Shown: positions 27,452 through 39,060, counted from the first letter of the stretch. The stretch: DNA of 64,000 bases from Stenotrophomonas pavanii (GCF_900101175.1 NZ_FNFQ01000010.1:122333-186332), one strand, 5' to 3'. Notes: generated from the letters alone by a model not told the origin. Numbers and translations: made by a program.

Positions 27452-28217
27452 CCCGCACCTCGATCTGCTGTGCGCGCAGGTAGCGCTTCAATTCCGGAAT
27501 GGCGATCGCGCCGCTGTGGAACACACTGGCGGCCAGCGCGCCGTCGACGTCGGCCTGGTCGAAGGCTTCGGCGAAATGCTCCATCGCACCGGCGCCGCCG
27601 GAGGCGATCAGCGGCACCTGGCACAGGGCCCGCGCCTGCTGAAGCTGCGCGACGTCGTAGCCGCGGCGCACGCCATCGCTGTCCATGCAGTTCAGTACGA
27701 TCTCGCCCGCGCCACGCCGTTGTGCTTCGACGATCCAGTCCAGGGTGCGCAGCGGCACCGCCTGGGTCTTGTCCGGATCGCCGCTGAAACGACGCACCCG
27801 CCATTGCCCGTCGGCCTCGCGCACCGAATCGACGCCCACCACAACGCACTGCACGCCAAACTCGTCCGCCAGCTCGGTGATCAGCTCCGGCCGGCCCAGC
27901 GCCGGCGAATTGATCGACACCTTGTCGGCACCGGCAAACAGCACGCGGCGCGCGGTTTCCACACTGTCGATGCCACCGGCCACGCAGAACGGAATGTCGA
28001 TCAGGCGCGCGATGCGCTCGATCCACGCCACGTCCACCGAACGCGCTTCGGGACTGGCGCCGATGTCATAGAACACCAGCTCGTCCGCGCCCTGGTCGCG
28101 ATAGCGCTGCGCCAACTCGGCGATGTCGCCCATGTCGACGTGGTCGCGGAAGCGCACGCCCTTTACCACGCGGCCGTCGCGCACGTCCAGGCAGGGGATG
28201 ATGCGGCGGCTCAACAT
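27441..28217 (-). CDS. hisF: imidazole glycerol phosphate synthase, cyclase subunit
   Basis: The 258-residue TIM-barrel subunit closes the imidazole ring using ammonia from HisH. It begins [20 protein letters not shown], the HisF signature, with catalytic aspartates in LDVRDG and in [13 protein letters not shown]. It overlaps hisA by seven bases and hisIE by eleven. Confidence 0.96.
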   Translation of the reverse strand: MLSRRIIPCLDVRDGRVVKGVRFRDHVDMGDIAELAQRYRDQGADELVFYDIGASPEARSVDVAWIERIARLIDIPFCVAGGIDSVETARRVLFAGADKVSINSPALGRPELITELADEFGVQCVVVGVDSVREADGQWRVRRFSGDPDKTQAVPLRTLDWIVEAQRRGAGEIVLNCMDSDGVRRGYDVAQLQQARALCQVPLIASGGAGAMEHFAEAFDQADVDGALAASVFHSGAIAIPELKRYLRAQQIEVRDVY

Positions 28218-28945
28218 GCCAGCGCCTCCGCCAGGTCCATGCGCTGCTCCAGCAGCGCCTTGCCGAGAATCGCACCGCCACAGCCAGCGGCACGGGCCTC
28301 GGCCACATCGGCCACGTCACGGATGCCGCCGGACGCCTGCACCGCCACGCCCGGCAGCAATGCCGACAGGTGCTGGTAGAGGCCGATGTTGGGCCCGGCC
28401 AGCATGCCATCGCGGGCGATGTCGGTGCACAGCAGGTAGCGCATGCCGGCGCGCGCGTAGCGCTGGGCCAGCTCGTCCAGCGTCACCCCGGCATTTTCGG
28501 TCCAGCCGTGCACCGGCAGCTGCCATTGCCCCTGTGCATCCTGGCGCGCGTCGAGCGCGATCGTGATGCGCTCGGCGCCAAACTCCCCCAGCCAGCCGAC
28601 CACTTCGTCGGGGCGGCGCACCGCCAGCGAACCGACCACCACGCGGCCGGCGCCAGCGTCGAGGATGCGCGCCACGTCGTCACGGCCACGCACGCCACCG
28701 CCGGTCTGCACCTGGAGTGGCGTGTGCGCACGGATCGCCGCCAGCAGCGGCGCCAGCGTGTAGCCACCGGCGCGGGCGGCATCCAGGTCGACCAGGTGCA
28801 TCCATTGCGCGCCCTGCGCGGCGAAGGCCTGCGCGCGCGGCAACGGGTCATCACCATAGGAGGTTTCCTGCGCATAGTCGCCCTGGCGCAGGCGCACCAC
28901 GCGGCCATCACGGATATCCAGCGCGGGGTAGACGATGAAACTCAT
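28211..28945 (-). CDS. hisA: ProFAR isomerase
   Basis: The 244-residue TIM-barrel enzyme carries out the Amadori rearrangement of ProFAR to PRFAR. It has the paired aspartates in [14 protein letters not shown] and in [14 protein letters not shown]. Its ATG overlaps the hisH stop as ATGA. Confidence 0.96.
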   Translation of the reverse strand: MSFIVYPALDIRDGRVVRLRQGDYAQETSYGDDPLPRAQAFAAQGAQWMHLVDLDAARAGGYTLAPLLAAIRAHTPLQVQTGGGVRGRDDVARILDAGAGRVVVGSLAVRRPDEVVGWLGEFGAERITIALDARQDAQGQWQLPVHGWTENAGVTLDELAQRYARAGMRYLLCTDIARDGMLAGPNIGLYQHLSALLPGVAVQASGGIRDVADVAEARAAGCGGAILGKALLEQRMDLAEALAC

Positions 28946-29544
28946 GCAGCAGTGCCCTCAAGGAAATTGCGCAGCATCAGCGAACCGGTTTCGCCGGAGC
29001 GCTCGGGATGGAACTGCGCGCCGTAGTAGCGGCCCTGCTCCACCACGGCAGTGAACAGGCCGCCATGGTCGCAGGCAGCCACCGTGTGGGTGTTCAGTGG
29101 CGCCGCATAGCTGTGCACGAAGTAGGCGCTGGCGCGCTCGGGTACGCCGCGCAGCAGCAGCGACTCACGCAGCGGCAGCAGGCGGTTCCAGCCCATGTGC
29201 GGCACGCGGATGCCACAGGCCGGCACCAGCTTGCGCACCACCCCGGGAATCAGTCCCAATGTCTCCACGCCGGCCTCTTCGGAGCGCTCGAACAGCAACT
29301 GCATGCCCAGGCAGATGCCCATCAGCGGCACCTCCAGCCGCTGCAGCGGTTCCACCAGGCCCTGCGCATGCAGGCGCTGCATGCCGGGACCGGCGGCGCC
29401 GACGCCGGGCAGGATCACCCGCTGCGCACCGGCCAGGCCGTCCGCATCGCGCACCAGCCGCACCGTCGCGCCCAGGCGCTCCAGTGCGTAGCGCACCGAA
29501 CCGAGGTTGGCGCCACCGGCATCGATCAGCGCAACGTCGCTCAC
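28942..29544 (-). CDS. hisH: imidazole glycerol phosphate synthase, glutaminase subunit
   Basis: The 200-residue class I glutamine amidotransferase supplies ammonia to HisF. The nucleophile cysteine is in [10 protein letters not shown], and the histidine and glutamate of the triad are in [12 protein letters not shown]. It overlaps hisB and hisA by ATGA. Confidence 0.96.
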   Translation of the reverse strand: MSDVALIDAGGANLGSVRYALERLGATVRLVRDADGLAGAQRVILPGVGAAGPGMQRLHAQGLVEPLQRLEVPLMGICLGMQLLFERSEEAGVETLGLIPGVVRKLVPACGIRVPHMGWNRLLPLRESLLLRGVPERASAYFVHSYAAPLNTHTVAACDHGGLFTAVVEQGRYYGAQFHPERSGETGSLMLRNFLEGTAA

Positions 29545-30614
29545 AGCGCCCCCTTGGTGCTCGGCAGCGCCGTGCCCTGGCGGGCCAGCGCCGGGCGCAG
29601 TGCGCGCGCCAGTGCCTTGAAGCAGGCCTCTACCTTGTGGTGATCATTGTCGCCGCGCACCTGCAGGTTGAGGTTCAGGCCGCTGGCATCGCACAGCGAG
29701 CGGAAGAAATGCGGCACCAGCTCGGTGGGCATGTCACCCACCCGCTCGCGCTTGAACTCGCCCTCGAACACGAAATATGGCCGGCCACTGAAGTCCAGCG
29801 CGGCGCTGGCCAGCGTCTCGTCCATCGGCAGCGTGAAACCGTAGCGCCCGATGCCGCGCTTGTCGCCCAGCGCCTCGCGCAGGGCCTGGCCCAGGGCCAG
29901 CCCGGTGTCTTCGATGGTGTGGTGCTCGTCGATGTGCAGGTCGCCCTCGGCCTGGATGTCCAGCGCGAAGCCGCCGTGCTTGCCGATCTGTTCCAGCATG
30001 TGGTCGAAGAACGGCAATCCGGTGGAGATGCGTGCATCACCGGCACGGTCCAGGTCCAGTTCCACGCGGATCTTCGTTTCTTTCGTGTTGCGCTGGACCA
30101 CGGCGGTACGCGGTGCGTCGGCCAGCGCGTGGGCAATGCCCGGCCAGTCCCACTCGCCACCGAACTGCTCGGTGCGCAGCTGGAAGCCCCGGATGTTGAG
30201 GTTGTCGGCGAACTGCAGGTCTGTGATGCGGTCGCCGACCATGCCCGAGCGCGCCCAGTCGATGCTGCGGTCCTGCAGGTAAGCCGTCATCAGTCCGATG
30301 CCCGGCTTGCGGGTCGGCGCATTGTCGTGCGGCCAGCTGCAGTCGATCAGCACGTCACGGAACGTGATGCCCTGGCTTTCGAAGATCTGCAGCATCAGGT
30401 CGTTGGGGCCGTCGAAGCTGGCACGCGGGTAGCTGTCGCTGCCGAGGCCGTCCTGGTTGGTGACGATCACGAACTGATAGCCGGCGTCGCGCAGCTTCAG
30501 CAGCGCCGGGATCACCTGCGGCACGAAGCGCAGCTTTTCGTAGGCGTCGATCTGGAAATCGGACGGCTCTTCGATGAGGGTGCCGTCGCGGTCGATGAAC
30601 AGGATCGGGGTCAT
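29541..30614 (-). CDS. hisB: bifunctional histidinol-phosphatase / imidazoleglycerol-phosphate dehydratase
   Basis: The 357-residue fusion has an N-terminal HAD phosphatase ([15 protein letters not shown]) and, from about residue 165, the dehydratase with its metal motifs [12 protein letters not shown] and [10 protein letters not shown]. The fused form is typical of gammaproteobacteria. It overlaps hisC and hisH by ATGA. Confidence 0.96.
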   Translation of the reverse strand: MTPILFIDRDGTLIEEPSDFQIDAYEKLRFVPQVIPALLKLRDAGYQFVIVTNQDGLGSDSYPRASFDGPNDLMLQIFESQGITFRDVLIDCSWPHDNAPTRKPGIGLMTAYLQDRSIDWARSGMVGDRITDLQFADNLNIRGFQLRTEQFGGEWDWPGIAHALADAPRTAVVQRNTKETKIRVELDLDRAGDARISTGLPFFDHMLEQIGKHGGFALDIQAEGDLHIDEHHTIEDTGLALGQALREALGDKRGIGRYGFTLPMDETLASAALDFSGRPYFVFEGEFKRERVGDMPTELVPHFFRSLCDASGLNLNLQVRGDNDHHKVEACFKALARALRPALARQGTALPSTKGAL

Positions 30615-31705
30615 GCTGCGGCCCTCCGCGCCGACAGGGCCGCAAGCACGCGGTCATTCTCTTCGGGACTGCCGATGCTGATGCGCAGTGCATCACCCAG
30701 TTGCGGCGCGGCGCGCTGGTCGCGCACCACCACGCCTGCGTCCAGCAGCGTATCGAATGCGGCCTGGGCGTCGGCGAAGCGCGCCAGCAGGTAGTTGCCT
30801 GCCGAGGCGTACACCCGGCGCACGCCGGGCAGGCCGGCCAGGGCTGCACGCAGGCGCTCGCGCTCGGCGATCACCGTCGCCACCCGCTCGGCGGTGCGCG
30901 CCAGCGCGTCGGGTTGCAGTGCCCGCACGGCCAGTTCGGCGCACGGGGTCGGCACCGGGTACGGCGCCTGGCAGCGGCGCAGCACGGCAATCAGCTCCGG
31001 TGCGGCGATCAGGGTTCCAATGCGGGCCGCGGCCAGCGCATGCGCCTTCGACAGCGTGCGCAGCACCGCCAGGTTGGCGTGCGCGGCCAGCAACGTCGTC
31101 GCCGACGGGCGCTGCGCGTATTCCACATACGCCTCGTCCACCACGACCAGCGCCTGTCCGCGCAGCGCAACGGCCACGCGCTCGACGTCGTCCAGCGCGA
31201 TGTCACTGCCGGCCGGGTTCGACGGCGCGCACAGGAACACCAGCGTGGCATTGCGGGCCTTGGCCGCGTCGATCACCGCATCCAGGTCGGTGCGCAGGCC
31301 ATCCTCGCTGTCCACCAGCGGCACTTCAATCAGTGCAGCCCCCTGCAGCCGCGCGCACACTGCGTACATGCCGAACACCGGCGGCGTGACCAGCACGCCA
31401 TCGCGGCCCGGCACGCACAGGGCGCGCACCAGCAGGTCAATGGCTTCGTCGCTGCCACGACCGATCAGCAGCTGTTGCGCCTGCACGCCATACAGCTTGG
31501 CAAGGCCCTCGCGCAGTGCCAGCGGCTGCGGCTCCGGATAGCGTCGGCTGCTGCCCGCGGCATCGGCCGGATTGGCCCAGGCCGACTCGTTGGCATTCAA
31601 CCAGACTTCGCCCTGCACCGCCGCGCTGCGCGCCGAACTGTAGCCGGCGAACGCCTGCAGGTCCGGGCGCACCAGCGCCAGCACGTCCTCGATCACCGCG
31701 CTCAT
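30611..31705 (-). CDS. hisC: histidinol-phosphate aminotransferase
   Basis: The 364-residue PLP enzyme shows [11 protein letters not shown], the conserved [17 protein letters not shown] and the lysine of [15 protein letters not shown]. The start at 31705 is chosen because it overlaps the hisD stop as ATGA; a longer frame to 31987 lies inside hisD. Confidence 0.95.
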   Translation of the reverse strand: MSAVIEDVLALVRPDLQAFAGYSSARSAAVQGEVWLNANESAWANPADAAGSSRRYPEPQPLALREGLAKLYGVQAQQLLIGRGSDEAIDLLVRALCVPGRDGVLVTPPVFGMYAVCARLQGAALIEVPLVDSEDGLRTDLDAVIDAAKARNATLVFLCAPSNPAGSDIALDDVERVAVALRGQALVVVDEAYVEYAQRPSATTLLAAHANLAVLRTLSKAHALAAARIGTLIAAPELIAVLRRCQAPYPVPTPCAELAVRALQPDALARTAERVATVIAERERLRAALAGLPGVRRVYASAGNYLLARFADAQAAFDTLLDAGVVVRDQRAAPQLGDALRISIGSPEENDRVLAALSARRAAA

Positions 31706-32997
31706 GCCGCCGCCTCCATGCGCAATGCCACCGCACGCTCGTGGGCGTCCAGGCCTTCGGCGCTGGCGATGATGCGCGCGCAGCCGCCAATCGCCGCCAG
31801 GCCGGCGGCGCTGGCGCTCTGCACGCTGATCAGGTTCTGGAAACTGGCCACGCTGACACCACTGTAGGCGCGCGCGGCACCGGCGGTGGGCAGCACGTGG
31901 TTGGTGCCGCTGCAGTAGTCGCCCAATGCCTCGGGGGTGTAATCCCCCAGGAACACCGAGCCGGCTGCCTGCACCTTGTCCAGCCACGCGCGCGGTTCGC
32001 GCAGGGCCAGGATCAGGTGCTCGGGCGCATAGCGGTTGCTGATCGCGAACGCCTCGGCCAACGCATCGACCAGGATCAGCCGCGACGCCGACAAGGCCTG
32101 CCGTGCGATCTGCTGGCGCGGCAGCAGGGCGACCTGGCGCTCCACCTCGGCTTCGACCGCGGCCAGCATCGCCGCATCGTCGGTCAGCAGCAGCACCTGC
32201 GAATCCGGGCCGTGCTCGGCCTGCGACAGCAGGTCGGCGGCGACGAACGCCGGATTGGCGCCGGCATCGGCGATCACCAGCACTTCCGAGGGACCGGCCG
32301 GCATGTCGATGGCGGCGGCGCCGTCCTGTGCGACCTGCTGCTTGGCTTCGGTCACGAAGCTGTTGCCCGGCCCGAACAGCTTGTCGCAGGCCGGAATGCT
32401 GGCCGTGCCATAGGCCATCGCGGCGATCGCCTGCGCACCGCCCAGCTTGAACACGCGCTGCACGCCGGTCAGCCGCGCGGCTACCAGCACCGCCGGATCA
32501 GCCGTGCCATCGGCACGCGGCGGCGTGCACAGCACCACCTGCGGGCAGCCGGCCAGCTGCGCCGGCACGCCCAGCATCAGCGCGGTGGACGGCAGCGGCG
32601 CGCTGCCGGCCGGCACGTAGAGCCCTACCCGTCCGATCGGGCGCAGCATGCGTTCGCAGAGCACCCCCGGCGCGGTCTCCACCGCGTATCCCTTGCCCAT
32701 GCCGGCGGCGTGGAAGCGGGCGATGCGCTCGGCGGCATCCACCATGGCCTGGCGCAGTTCGGCGGGCACGGCGGCTTCGGCAGCGGCGAATTCGGCTTCG
32801 CTCACCTCAAAGGACGACAGCTCGACACCATCGAAACGCGCGGTGATCGCACGCAGCGCGTCGTCGCCCTGCGCACGCACCTGCGCGATCAGCGCAGCCA
32901 CCGCGTCGCGGGTCTGCTGCGCCACGGTCTGCACCGGGCGGGTCAGCGCGGCGCGGCGCGCGGTTTCATCAAGTCGGGACCAGGTCAGACGGTTCAT
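31702..32997 (-). CDS. hisD: histidinol dehydrogenase
   Basis: The 431-residue zinc enzyme catalyses the last two oxidations of histidine synthesis. It shows [10 protein letters not shown], the long signature [15 protein letters not shown], the zinc and catalytic region [10 protein letters not shown] and APEHL. The start at 32997 overlaps the hisG stop as ATGA. Confidence 0.96.
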   Translation of the reverse strand: MNRLTWSRLDETARRAALTRPVQTVAQQTRDAVAALIAQVRAQGDDALRAITARFDGVELSSFEVSEAEFAAAEAAVPAELRQAMVDAAERIARFHAAGMGKGYAVETAPGVLCERMLRPIGRVGLYVPAGSAPLPSTALMLGVPAQLAGCPQVVLCTPPRADGTADPAVLVAARLTGVQRVFKLGGAQAIAAMAYGTASIPACDKLFGPGNSFVTEAKQQVAQDGAAAIDMPAGPSEVLVIADAGANPAFVAADLLSQAEHGPDSQVLLLTDDAAMLAAVEAEVERQVALLPRQQIARQALSASRLILVDALAEAFAISNRYAPEHLILALREPRAWLDKVQAAGSVFLGDYTPEALGDYCSGTNHVLPTAGAARAYSGVSVASFQNLISVQSASAAGLAAIGGCARIIASAEGLDAHERAVALRMEAAA

Positions 32998-33905
32998 GCC
33001 AGCGACCGCTCCACGCTCAACACCATCAGGCCCTGCGCGCCGGCGCGCTCGAGTTCTTCCATGCGCTGCCAGCTCAGCGGGCCCGGGCACATGGTCTGCA
33101 GGCGCAGCGCGCCGCCATCGGCCGGCAGCCGCACCAGCGGCTCGGCATCGGCCAGCAGCTGCGCCAGCGCGTCGACGCGATCCTCGCTGGCGCGGAACAT
33201 CAGCAGCTTGCGGTCCTGGCGCTGCACCACGCCGTCGAGGCGGCGCAGCAGCATCGCGCGCAGCGATGCGCGCGCATCATCCGGTACGCGCACCGCGCCG
33301 GCCAGCACTGCTTCGCTGTCGAGCAGGTTGTGTACCGGGGTCAGCTGATTAGCGCGCAGTGTCGCGCCGCTGGAAACCAGATCGCAGATCAGGTCGGCCG
33401 TGCCCAGGCGCGGTGCGATTTCCACCGAACCGGACAGCTCGACCACCTGTGCATCCACGTTCTGCTCGGCCAGCCACTGCTTGAGGATGGCCGGGTAGCT
33501 GGTGGCGATGCGGGTACCGGCCAGCTGCGCCGGTCCCTGCCACTGCCACTCCTCGGGCACTGCCAGCATCAGCCGGCACTGGCCAAAGCCCAGCCCGCGC
33601 AACGCCTGGTAGGCATCGGGCAGCCCGATCTGGCGCCGCGCCGCGGCCTGCTCGTCCAGCTCGTTGCGGCCCACGATGCCGAGGTCACAGACGCCGTCGG
33701 CGATCAGGCCGGGAATGTCGTCGTCGCGCACCAGCAGCAGGTCCACCGGCAGCGATTCGCCATAGCAGAACAGCTTGTCGCGGCTCTCACGCCAGCTCAG
33801 GCCACACGCGCTCAGCAGGTTGCGGGCGGGCTCGGCCAGCCGGCCACTCTTCTGGATGGCGATACGCAGCCGGTCTCGTGCCGGCGCTGCCTGGGTTGCA
33901 CTCAT
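32994..33905 (-). CDS. hisG: ATP phosphoribosyltransferase, long form
   Basis: The 303-residue enzyme starts histidine synthesis from ATP and PRPP. It has [27 protein letters not shown] and the PRPP-like segment near [13 protein letters not shown], plus a C-terminal regulatory domain ([14 protein letters not shown]) that normally binds histidine for feedback control. The start at 33905 is the family start; no Shine-Dalgarno is visible. It lies 34 bases after the TrpR-like gene, so they probably share a promoter. Confidence 0.95.
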   Translation of the reverse strand: MSATQAAPARDRLRIAIQKSGRLAEPARNLLSACGLSWRESRDKLFCYGESLPVDLLLVRDDDIPGLIADGVCDLGIVGRNELDEQAAARRQIGLPDAYQALRGLGFGQCRLMLAVPEEWQWQGPAQLAGTRIATSYPAILKQWLAEQNVDAQVVELSGSVEIAPRLGTADLICDLVSSGATLRANQLTPVHNLLDSEAVLAGAVRVPDDARASLRAMLLRRLDGVVQRQDRKLLMFRASEDRVDALAQLLADAEPLVRLPADGGALRLQTMCPGPLSWQRMEELERAGAQGLMVLSVERSLA

Positions 33906-33939
33906 GGGGGAGGTCTCGAAGTTCGGAACGGGGCGCGGA

Positions 33940-34269
33940 TCAGCGCAGGGCAAGGCGGTCGATGGCAGCGGCATAGCCTCGATGGCCATGCTCGAGCGTG
34001 CGCGCCACCCGTCCGGTGGTGGTCACGCTGACGCCGGTGCGCTCGTGGATCTCGCGGTACGGCACGCCCTGCTGCAGCAATGGCACCACCTTCCAGCGGT
34101 CGGCCATGGCCTCCAGCTCGGCCGGGGTGCAGAGGTCGCGCAGGAAGGCCTCGACCTGCTCCGGCTCGCGCAGGGCGGCAAAGGCCCGGGCCAGGGCTTC
34201 CAGGTCGGCCTTGGGGTCTTTGGCGGCAATCTCGGGGCGGGCTTTCACGGGGTCGGATCCATGCATCAA
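33940..34269 (-). CDS. TrpR-related YerC/YecD-family regulator
   Basis: The 109-residue protein has a Trp-repressor-like fold: [22 protein letters not shown] is followed by the helix-turn-helix [21 protein letters not shown]. No effector can be predicted. Standing directly upstream of hisG as the first gene of the unit, it probably controls the his operon. A short frame in front of it (34271-34298) has a repeated GCGC motif that could be its own binding site. Confidence 0.85.
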   Translation of the reverse strand: MMHGSDPVKARPEIAAKDPKADLEALARAFAALREPEQVEAFLRDLCTPAELEAMADRWKVVPLLQQGVPYREIHERTGVSVTTTGRVARTLEHGHRGYAAAIDRLALR

Positions 34270-34270
34270 T

Positions 34271-34298
34271 GTAATAGCGCGTTAGTACATTAGCGCAT
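34271..34298. promoter_or_regulatory. candidate operator/promoter of the his unit
   Basis: Directly repeated AATAGCGC (34273-34280) and ATTAGCGC (34289-34296), 16 bases apart, stand in an AT-richer island directly before the TrpR-like gene. This spacing puts both copies on nearly one face of the helix. The assignment is speculative. Confidence 0.4.
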
Positions 34299-34432
34299 TC
34301 TTGCGCGGTGCGTCAAATGCAGGGTTTGGGGGGCGGCAGGGCGGCTGCCGCGTACACGCAGAGGGCGGAGCAACGGCACAGCCGGGTTCCGGACCGCCCC
34401 CGCCCTCGACCGGAACGGGGCGCGGAAACCAG

Positions 34433-34456
34433 AACGCCCACCGGGTGGTGGGCGTT
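34433..34456 (-). terminator. terminator of hisS
   Basis: AACGCCCAC and GTGGGCGTT pair perfectly around a six-base loop, 32 bases past the hisS stop on the minus strand. Confidence 0.75.
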
Positions 34457-34487
34457 TCGTTGAAGCGCTGCCTCCTGCCAAAGGCCG

Positions 34488-35882
34488 TTACATCACCTTC
34501 GACTGCTCCAGCTCCACCTGCAGGGTGCTGGCCAGCTCGTCGCGGGAGACTTCGAACTGCTGCTCGCGCAGCAGGTCCTTCACCGCCACCACGCCACGCG
34601 CCAGCTCGTCCTCGCCGGCCAGCACCACGAAGCGGATGCCGGCCTTGGCCGCGTACTGGAACTGCTTGCCGATCTTCTTCGGCTCCATCTGCACTTCGGT
34701 GTTGATGCCACCGGCGCGCAGGCGGCGCGCGATGTCCAGCGACTGCGGCATGCCCTGCTCGTCCATCAGTGCCACCAGTGCCTGCACGCTGCTGGCCTCG
34801 ATGCCGTCGATCAGGCCGGCTTCGCGCAGCTGCCAGAACAGGCGCGACAGGCCGATGGAGATGCCCACGCCCGGCAGCTTCGACTTGCTGTAGTGGCTGG
34901 CCAGGTCTTCGTAGCGGCCGCCCGAGCAGATCGAGCCGATCTGCGGATGGTCGGTCAGCGTGGTCTCGTAGACGGTGCCGGTGTAGTAGTCCAGGCCCCG
35001 CGCAATGGAGAAGTTCAGGCAGTACGCGGTTTCCGGCACGCCCAGCGCCTGCACCAGCTGCAGCACCTCGCGCAGTTCGGCCACGCCAGTGCGCAGGATC
35101 TCCGAAGAACCGGCGTCGGCTTCAAGGGCAGCCAACTGCCCGAGCGCATCGGCATGCCCCTGCGAACGCACGGCTACGAACGCCAGGATCCTCTCGACCT
35201 GTTCGGCCGGGATGTTGAAACCCTCGCCCACCAGCGTCTCGCGCACGTAATCGGCGCCGCGCTTGTCCAGCTTGTCCACTTCGCGCAACACCGCCAGCTG
35301 GCGCTCGCCTTCGGCCACACCCAGGCTTTCGAAGAAGCCGCGCATCAGCTTGCGGTTGTTCAGCTGGATGCTGAAGTCACCGATGCGCAGTTCCGAGAAC
35401 ACCGCGTGGATGACTGCCAGCACTTCGGCGTCGTATCGCACGCTCAGGCTGTCCTTGCCGATCACGTCGATGTCGCACTGGTAGAACTCGCGGAAGCGGC
35501 CGCGCTGGGCGCGTTCGCCACGGTACACGCGCTGCATCTGGTAGCGGCGGAACGGGAAGGTCAGCTCGTGTTCGTGCTCGGCCACGTAGCGCGCCAGCGG
35601 CACGGTCAGGTCGAAACGCAGCGCCATTTCCGGCAGCGAACGGTCGCCCGATTCGGCCGCATTGGCCAGCGCACCGGTGGACTGCACGAAATACACCTGA
35701 CGCTCGGTCTCGCCACCGGACTTGGTCAGCAGCACGTCGGACAGTTCGAACACCGGCGTCTCGACCGGCAGGAACCCGAAGCGCTCGTAGTTGCGGCGGA
35801 TGACGTCCAGCATGCGCTGGAACGCAATCTGCTCGCGCGGCAGCAGCTCAAGGGTGCCGGGCGGGGTACGGGGCTTGATCAC
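34488..35882 (-). CDS. hisS: histidyl-tRNA synthetase
   Basis: The 464-residue class II synthetase charges tRNA-His. Motif 2 is seen in [20 protein letters not shown] with [11 protein letters not shown], and the histidine-binding [13 protein letters not shown] and motif 3 [11 protein letters not shown] follow. The C-terminal anticodon domain begins near [10 protein letters not shown]. Its placement before the his biosynthetic operon, separated by its own terminator, is notable. It is divergent from the FNR-type gene. Confidence 0.95.
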   Translation of the reverse strand: MIKPRTPPGTLELLPREQIAFQRMLDVIRRNYERFGFLPVETPVFELSDVLLTKSGGETERQVYFVQSTGALANAAESGDRSLPEMALRFDLTVPLARYVAEHEHELTFPFRRYQMQRVYRGERAQRGRFREFYQCDIDVIGKDSLSVRYDAEVLAVIHAVFSELRIGDFSIQLNNRKLMRGFFESLGVAEGERQLAVLREVDKLDKRGADYVRETLVGEGFNIPAEQVERILAFVAVRSQGHADALGQLAALEADAGSSEILRTGVAELREVLQLVQALGVPETAYCLNFSIARGLDYYTGTVYETTLTDHPQIGSICSGGRYEDLASHYSKSKLPGVGISIGLSRLFWQLREAGLIDGIEASSVQALVALMDEQGMPQSLDIARRLRAGGINTEVQMEPKKIGKQFQYAAKAGIRFVVLAGEDELARGVVAVKDLLREQQFEVSRDELASTLQVELEQSKVM

Positions 35883-36008
35883 GGGCGGAACTCCTGCTGG
35901 AACGGGACGTGGGAGGGGGCGACATTCTAGCGCCCCCGCCTCCGGCAGGGTCGAACGGCCGCTTGAAGTATCATAAGGCCCTCCCCGCCCGCGATACGCC
36001 CCCGCAAC

Positions 36009-36761
36009 ATGTCACGGCCTTCCGGCGCTCCGCCCGCCAACAACGATCCCGCCGCGCCGTCCTGCATCACGCTGGACTGCCTGCACTGCTCGGTTCGCCA
36101 CCTTGCGGTGTGCTCGGCGTTGTCGCCCGATGAAGTGCAGGCGCTGGAACAGGTCACCGTTTCGCAGCAGGTCGGCATGGGCAGCACCCTGGCCCGCACC
36201 GGCGAGGAGCGCCAGCATGTCTATACATTGACCGGCGGCGCGCTGCGCCTGGTTCGCACCCTGGCCGACGGCCGGCGCCAGATCAGCGGCTTCGTGCTGC
36301 CCGGTGACTACCTCGGGCTGAGTGGCAGCGATCACCACCGCTACGACATCGAAGCGATCGCCGACAGCCGCGTCTGCCGGGTCGCGCTGCCACAGATGAA
36401 GGCGCTGCGCAGCCGCTTCCCGCATCTGGAGCGCAAGCTGCTGCAGCGCGCCTGCCAGGAACTGGACGCCGCCCAGGATGCGGCGCTGGCATTGGCACGC
36501 CTGCAGCCGGCCGAGAAGCTGGCCGATTTCCTGCTGCGCCTGGCCGCACGCGAGGCCAGGCTCGGCGGTGACGGCCTGCGCGTATCGCTGCCGATGGGGC
36601 GCGGCGATATCGCCGACCACCTGGGCCTGACCATGGAAACGGTCAGCCGCACCTTCACCAAGCTGCGCCAACAGGGGCTGATCGCCCTGCCCCACCTGAA
36701 CGTGGTGGAGATCCTCGACGAGGACGGGCTGCGCACGCTAGCCGGTGAAGGATTGATCTGA
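36009..36761 (+). CDS. fnr: FNR-type oxygen-sensing transcription regulator
   Basis: The 250-residue Crp/Fnr-family protein has four N-terminal cysteines (C19, C24, C27, C35) and a further one at C123 in SRVCRVALP, the position of the essential internal cysteine of E. coli FNR. The C-x2-C-x7-C spacing is like FnrL/FnrN rather than E. coli FNR. It should carry an oxygen-labile [4Fe-4S] cluster. The DNA-binding helix is [23 protein letters not shown], near residues 197-219, with the E..SR residues typical of FNR. It is divergent from hisS. Naming as fnr versus anr is arbitrary. Confidence 0.88.
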   Translation: MSRPSGAPPANNDPAAPSCITLDCLHCSVRHLAVCSALSPDEVQALEQVTVSQQVGMGSTLARTGEERQHVYTLTGGALRLVRTLADGRRQISGFVLPGDYLGLSGSDHHRYDIEAIADSRVCRVALPQMKALRSRFPHLERKLLQRACQELDAAQDAALALARLQPAEKLADFLLRLAAREARLGGDGLRVSLPMGRGDIADHLGLTMETVSRTFTKLRQQGLIALPHLNVVEILDEDGLRTLAGEGLI

Positions 36762-36782
36762 CGACATCGCGGTTCGTGGGGT

Positions 36783-36805
36783 TGCCGGCCAGCGGCCGGC
36801 ACTAC
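36783..36805. repeat. SMAG-like palindrome
   Basis: This 23-base element, ending CCGGCACTAC, is identical to 26802-26824. It lies between the convergent fnr and thrC genes and may mark both transcript ends. Confidence 0.75.
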
Positions 36806-36829
36806 CCGTGTGGCATCCTCCATCTGCGA

Positions 36830-38116
36830 TCAACGCATCAACACCTCACGCAACGCCGCGTAATCGGCCGCCAATGGCTCGGCATGCGCCGGTCGCTGCA
36901 GCAACGCGTCCAATGCCGGCGGCACCGCTACCGGGCCGCCGATCAACGGCTCCACCACCGCCTCGAACTTGGCCGGATGCGCCGTGGCCACCACCGCCCA
37001 GTCGCCCTTGGCACCGCGCGCACGCAGGTCCTGCAACACCTTCACCGCCGTCGCCGTGTGCGGGCAGAACAGTTCGCCGCTGCTGGCATGCGCTGCGGCA
37101 ATCGTCGCGCGGATGGTCACGTCATCCACCGCGAACGCGCGGAAGGCAGCGCGCAGCTCGGCATCATCACCGTGATAGAGCCAGCGCAGGCGCTCGAAGT
37201 TGCTTGGCGCCCCCACATCCATTGCGTTGGCAACCGTGGCCACACTGGCCTGCGGCTGATAGTCGCCACCGTTGAAGTACGCCGGCAGCACCGCATTGGC
37301 ATTGGTCGCCAGCACGATCTGCCCGATCGGAACGCCCAGCGCGCGCGCCAGCACTGCGGCCATCGCATTGCCCAGATTGCCGGTCGGCACCACCAGATTG
37401 AGCCGACGACGATGCGCTGCGTAGTGGGTCAACGCCGCATGTGCGTAGTAACTCATCTGAGGGAGCAGGCGGCCGAGGCTGATGCTGTTGGCCGAGCTGA
37501 GCGGCACCTGCGCCTGCACGTCACGGTCGGCCAGCGCCTGCTTGACCATGGCCTGGCAATCGTCAAACGCCCCGGCCACACGCAGCGCCTGGATGTTGTC
37601 GCCGAAGCAGCCAAGCTGATGCGCCTGCCGCGGTGACACGCGGCCATCCGGGTACAGCACCACCACACGCACGCCCGGCTGGCGATGGAAGGCTGCCGCC
37701 ACGGCGGCACCGGTATCGCCAGAGGTGGCGACAACGATCGTCAGGTCGCGGTCCTTGCCGGCCTGCAGCCGCGACAGCGTTCCGGCCAGGAAACGCGCGC
37801 CGATGTCCTTGAACGCCGCCGTCGGCCCATGGAACAGCTCCAGCACATGGTCGCCGTTGCCAAGTGCACGCAGCGGCACCGGGAAGTCGAACGCCTCGCG
37901 GCAGATCGACGGCAACGCGGCCTCGAGCGCGTCAGCGGCGAAGAACGGTGCCAGCAGGTCCGCGGCGGTATCGGCCAGCGTCGCCCCGGCCTGCAGCTCA
38001 CGTGCCGCCGGCAGGGTGGCGGGCACATACAGCCCGCCGTCGGGTGCCAATCCTGCAGCGATCGCGGCGCTGAGGCCAACGGCCGGAGCTTGGCCGCGGG
38101 TCGAAACAAAGTGCAT
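36830..38116 (-). CDS. thrC: threonine synthase
   Basis: The 428-residue PLP enzyme makes threonine from phosphohomoserine. It shows MHFVSTRGQAP at the start, HGPTAAFKDIGARFL with the PLP lysine, ATSGDTGAAVAAAF and VPTGNLGNAMAAV. The start at 38116 matches the family; an upstream GTG at 38152 overlapping thrB is a weaker alternative. It is the last gene of thrABC. Confidence 0.95.
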   Translation of the reverse strand: MHFVSTRGQAPAVGLSAAIAAGLAPDGGLYVPATLPAARELQAGATLADTAADLLAPFFAADALEAALPSICREAFDFPVPLRALGNGDHVLELFHGPTAAFKDIGARFLAGTLSRLQAGKDRDLTIVVATSGDTGAAVAAAFHRQPGVRVVVLYPDGRVSPRQAHQLGCFGDNIQALRVAGAFDDCQAMVKQALADRDVQAQVPLSSANSISLGRLLPQMSYYAHAALTHYAAHRRRLNLVVPTGNLGNAMAAVLARALGVPIGQIVLATNANAVLPAYFNGGDYQPQASVATVANAMDVGAPSNFERLRWLYHGDDAELRAAFRAFAVDDVTIRATIAAAHASSGELFCPHTATAVKVLQDLRARGAKGDWAVVATAHPAKFEAVVEPLIGGPVAVPPALDALLQRPAHAEPLAADYAALREVLMR

Positions 38117-38145
38117 GGGGTCGGTATCCAGTAGGGGGGAAGGAT

Positions 38146-39060
38146 TCAGCACAGCCGGGCTCCCGGCGCATCCAGCGGCGACACCCAGGCGTCGCTGTCG
38201 AAACCGGCGGCGGCAAATGCAGCCTGCACCGGTGCAGCGGCGGCACGGGCCTGGTCGGCGTCCTCGAACCAGGCAAACACACTGGGGCCGGCACCGGAGA
38301 TACCTGCGCCCATCGCCTGCGCCGACAGCGCCGCATCGCGGGCGGCCTCGAAGCCGCCGATCAGGCCAGCGCGGCGCGGCTCCACCAGCACATCGCGCAG
38401 CCCCGCGCGGACCAGCCCGGCGTCGCTGCGATGGCAGCCGGCAAGCACCAGCGCCAGGTTCGCGCTCTGTGCCACGAATTCAGCCAGCGCATAGCTGCCC
38501 TGCAGGGCCTGGCGCGCAAGCCGGGTTTCCAGCACTGCGTGCGGATGCACCAGCAGGCTGTGCCAGGCGGCCGGCACCGGAATCGGCAGCAGGCGGTCGG
38601 CGGTGCACAATGCCAGCCCGCCCAGCAGCAGCGGTCCCACGTTGTCGCCGTGGCGCCCACCACTGGCCACGGCTTCGCCGTCCAGCGCAAACGGGTACAG
38701 CGCCTCGCGTGGCAGCGGCACATCGAGCAGCGCATTGGCGGCCACCAGTGCAGCAACGCACGACGCTGCCGAGCCGCCCATGCCGGAGCCGAACGGAATG
38801 CCCTTGTCGATCTCCACCGCGAAACCGAACTCCAGGCCCAGCCCCGCGCGCAGCGACATCAACGCTGCGCCGGCGGTGTTCCCGGCCGCATCCAGCGGCA
38901 GCGCGACGGCGCTGCCACGGATCGCGTCGATGCGCACCCGCGGCTCATCGAGACGGCGCACGCTTACGGTATCGCCGACACCGGCAAGCGCATGGCCAAG
39001 AATGTCGAAGCCGACCGCCACGTTGGCCACCGAGGCAGGCGCGAACGCACGTGCGATCAC
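38146..39060 (-). CDS. thrB: homoserine kinase
   Basis: The 304-residue GHMP kinase phosphorylates homoserine. The ATP loop is [20 protein letters not shown], and the C-terminal [13 protein letters not shown] is family-typical. It starts with GTG inside a GTGA overlap with the thrA stop. Confidence 0.95.
   Translation of the reverse strand: MIARAFAPASVANVAVGFDILGHALAGVGDTVSVRRLDEPRVRIDAIRGSAVALPLDAAGNTAGAALMSLRAGLGLEFGFAVEIDKGIPFGSGMGGSAASCVAALVAANALLDVPLPREALYPFALDGEAVASGGRHGDNVGPLLLGGLALCTADRLLPIPVPAAWHSLLVHPHAVLETRLARQALQGSYALAEFVAQSANLALVLAGCHRSDAGLVRAGLRDVLVEPRRAGLIGGFEAARDAALSAQAMGAGISGAGPSVFAWFEDADQARAAAAPVQAAFAAAGFDSDAWVSPLDAPGARLC

Noticed and set aside
35963..35976. Possible FNR box upstream of the fnr gene
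   Set aside because: The left half fits TTGAT at four of five bases, but the right half matches only two of five.
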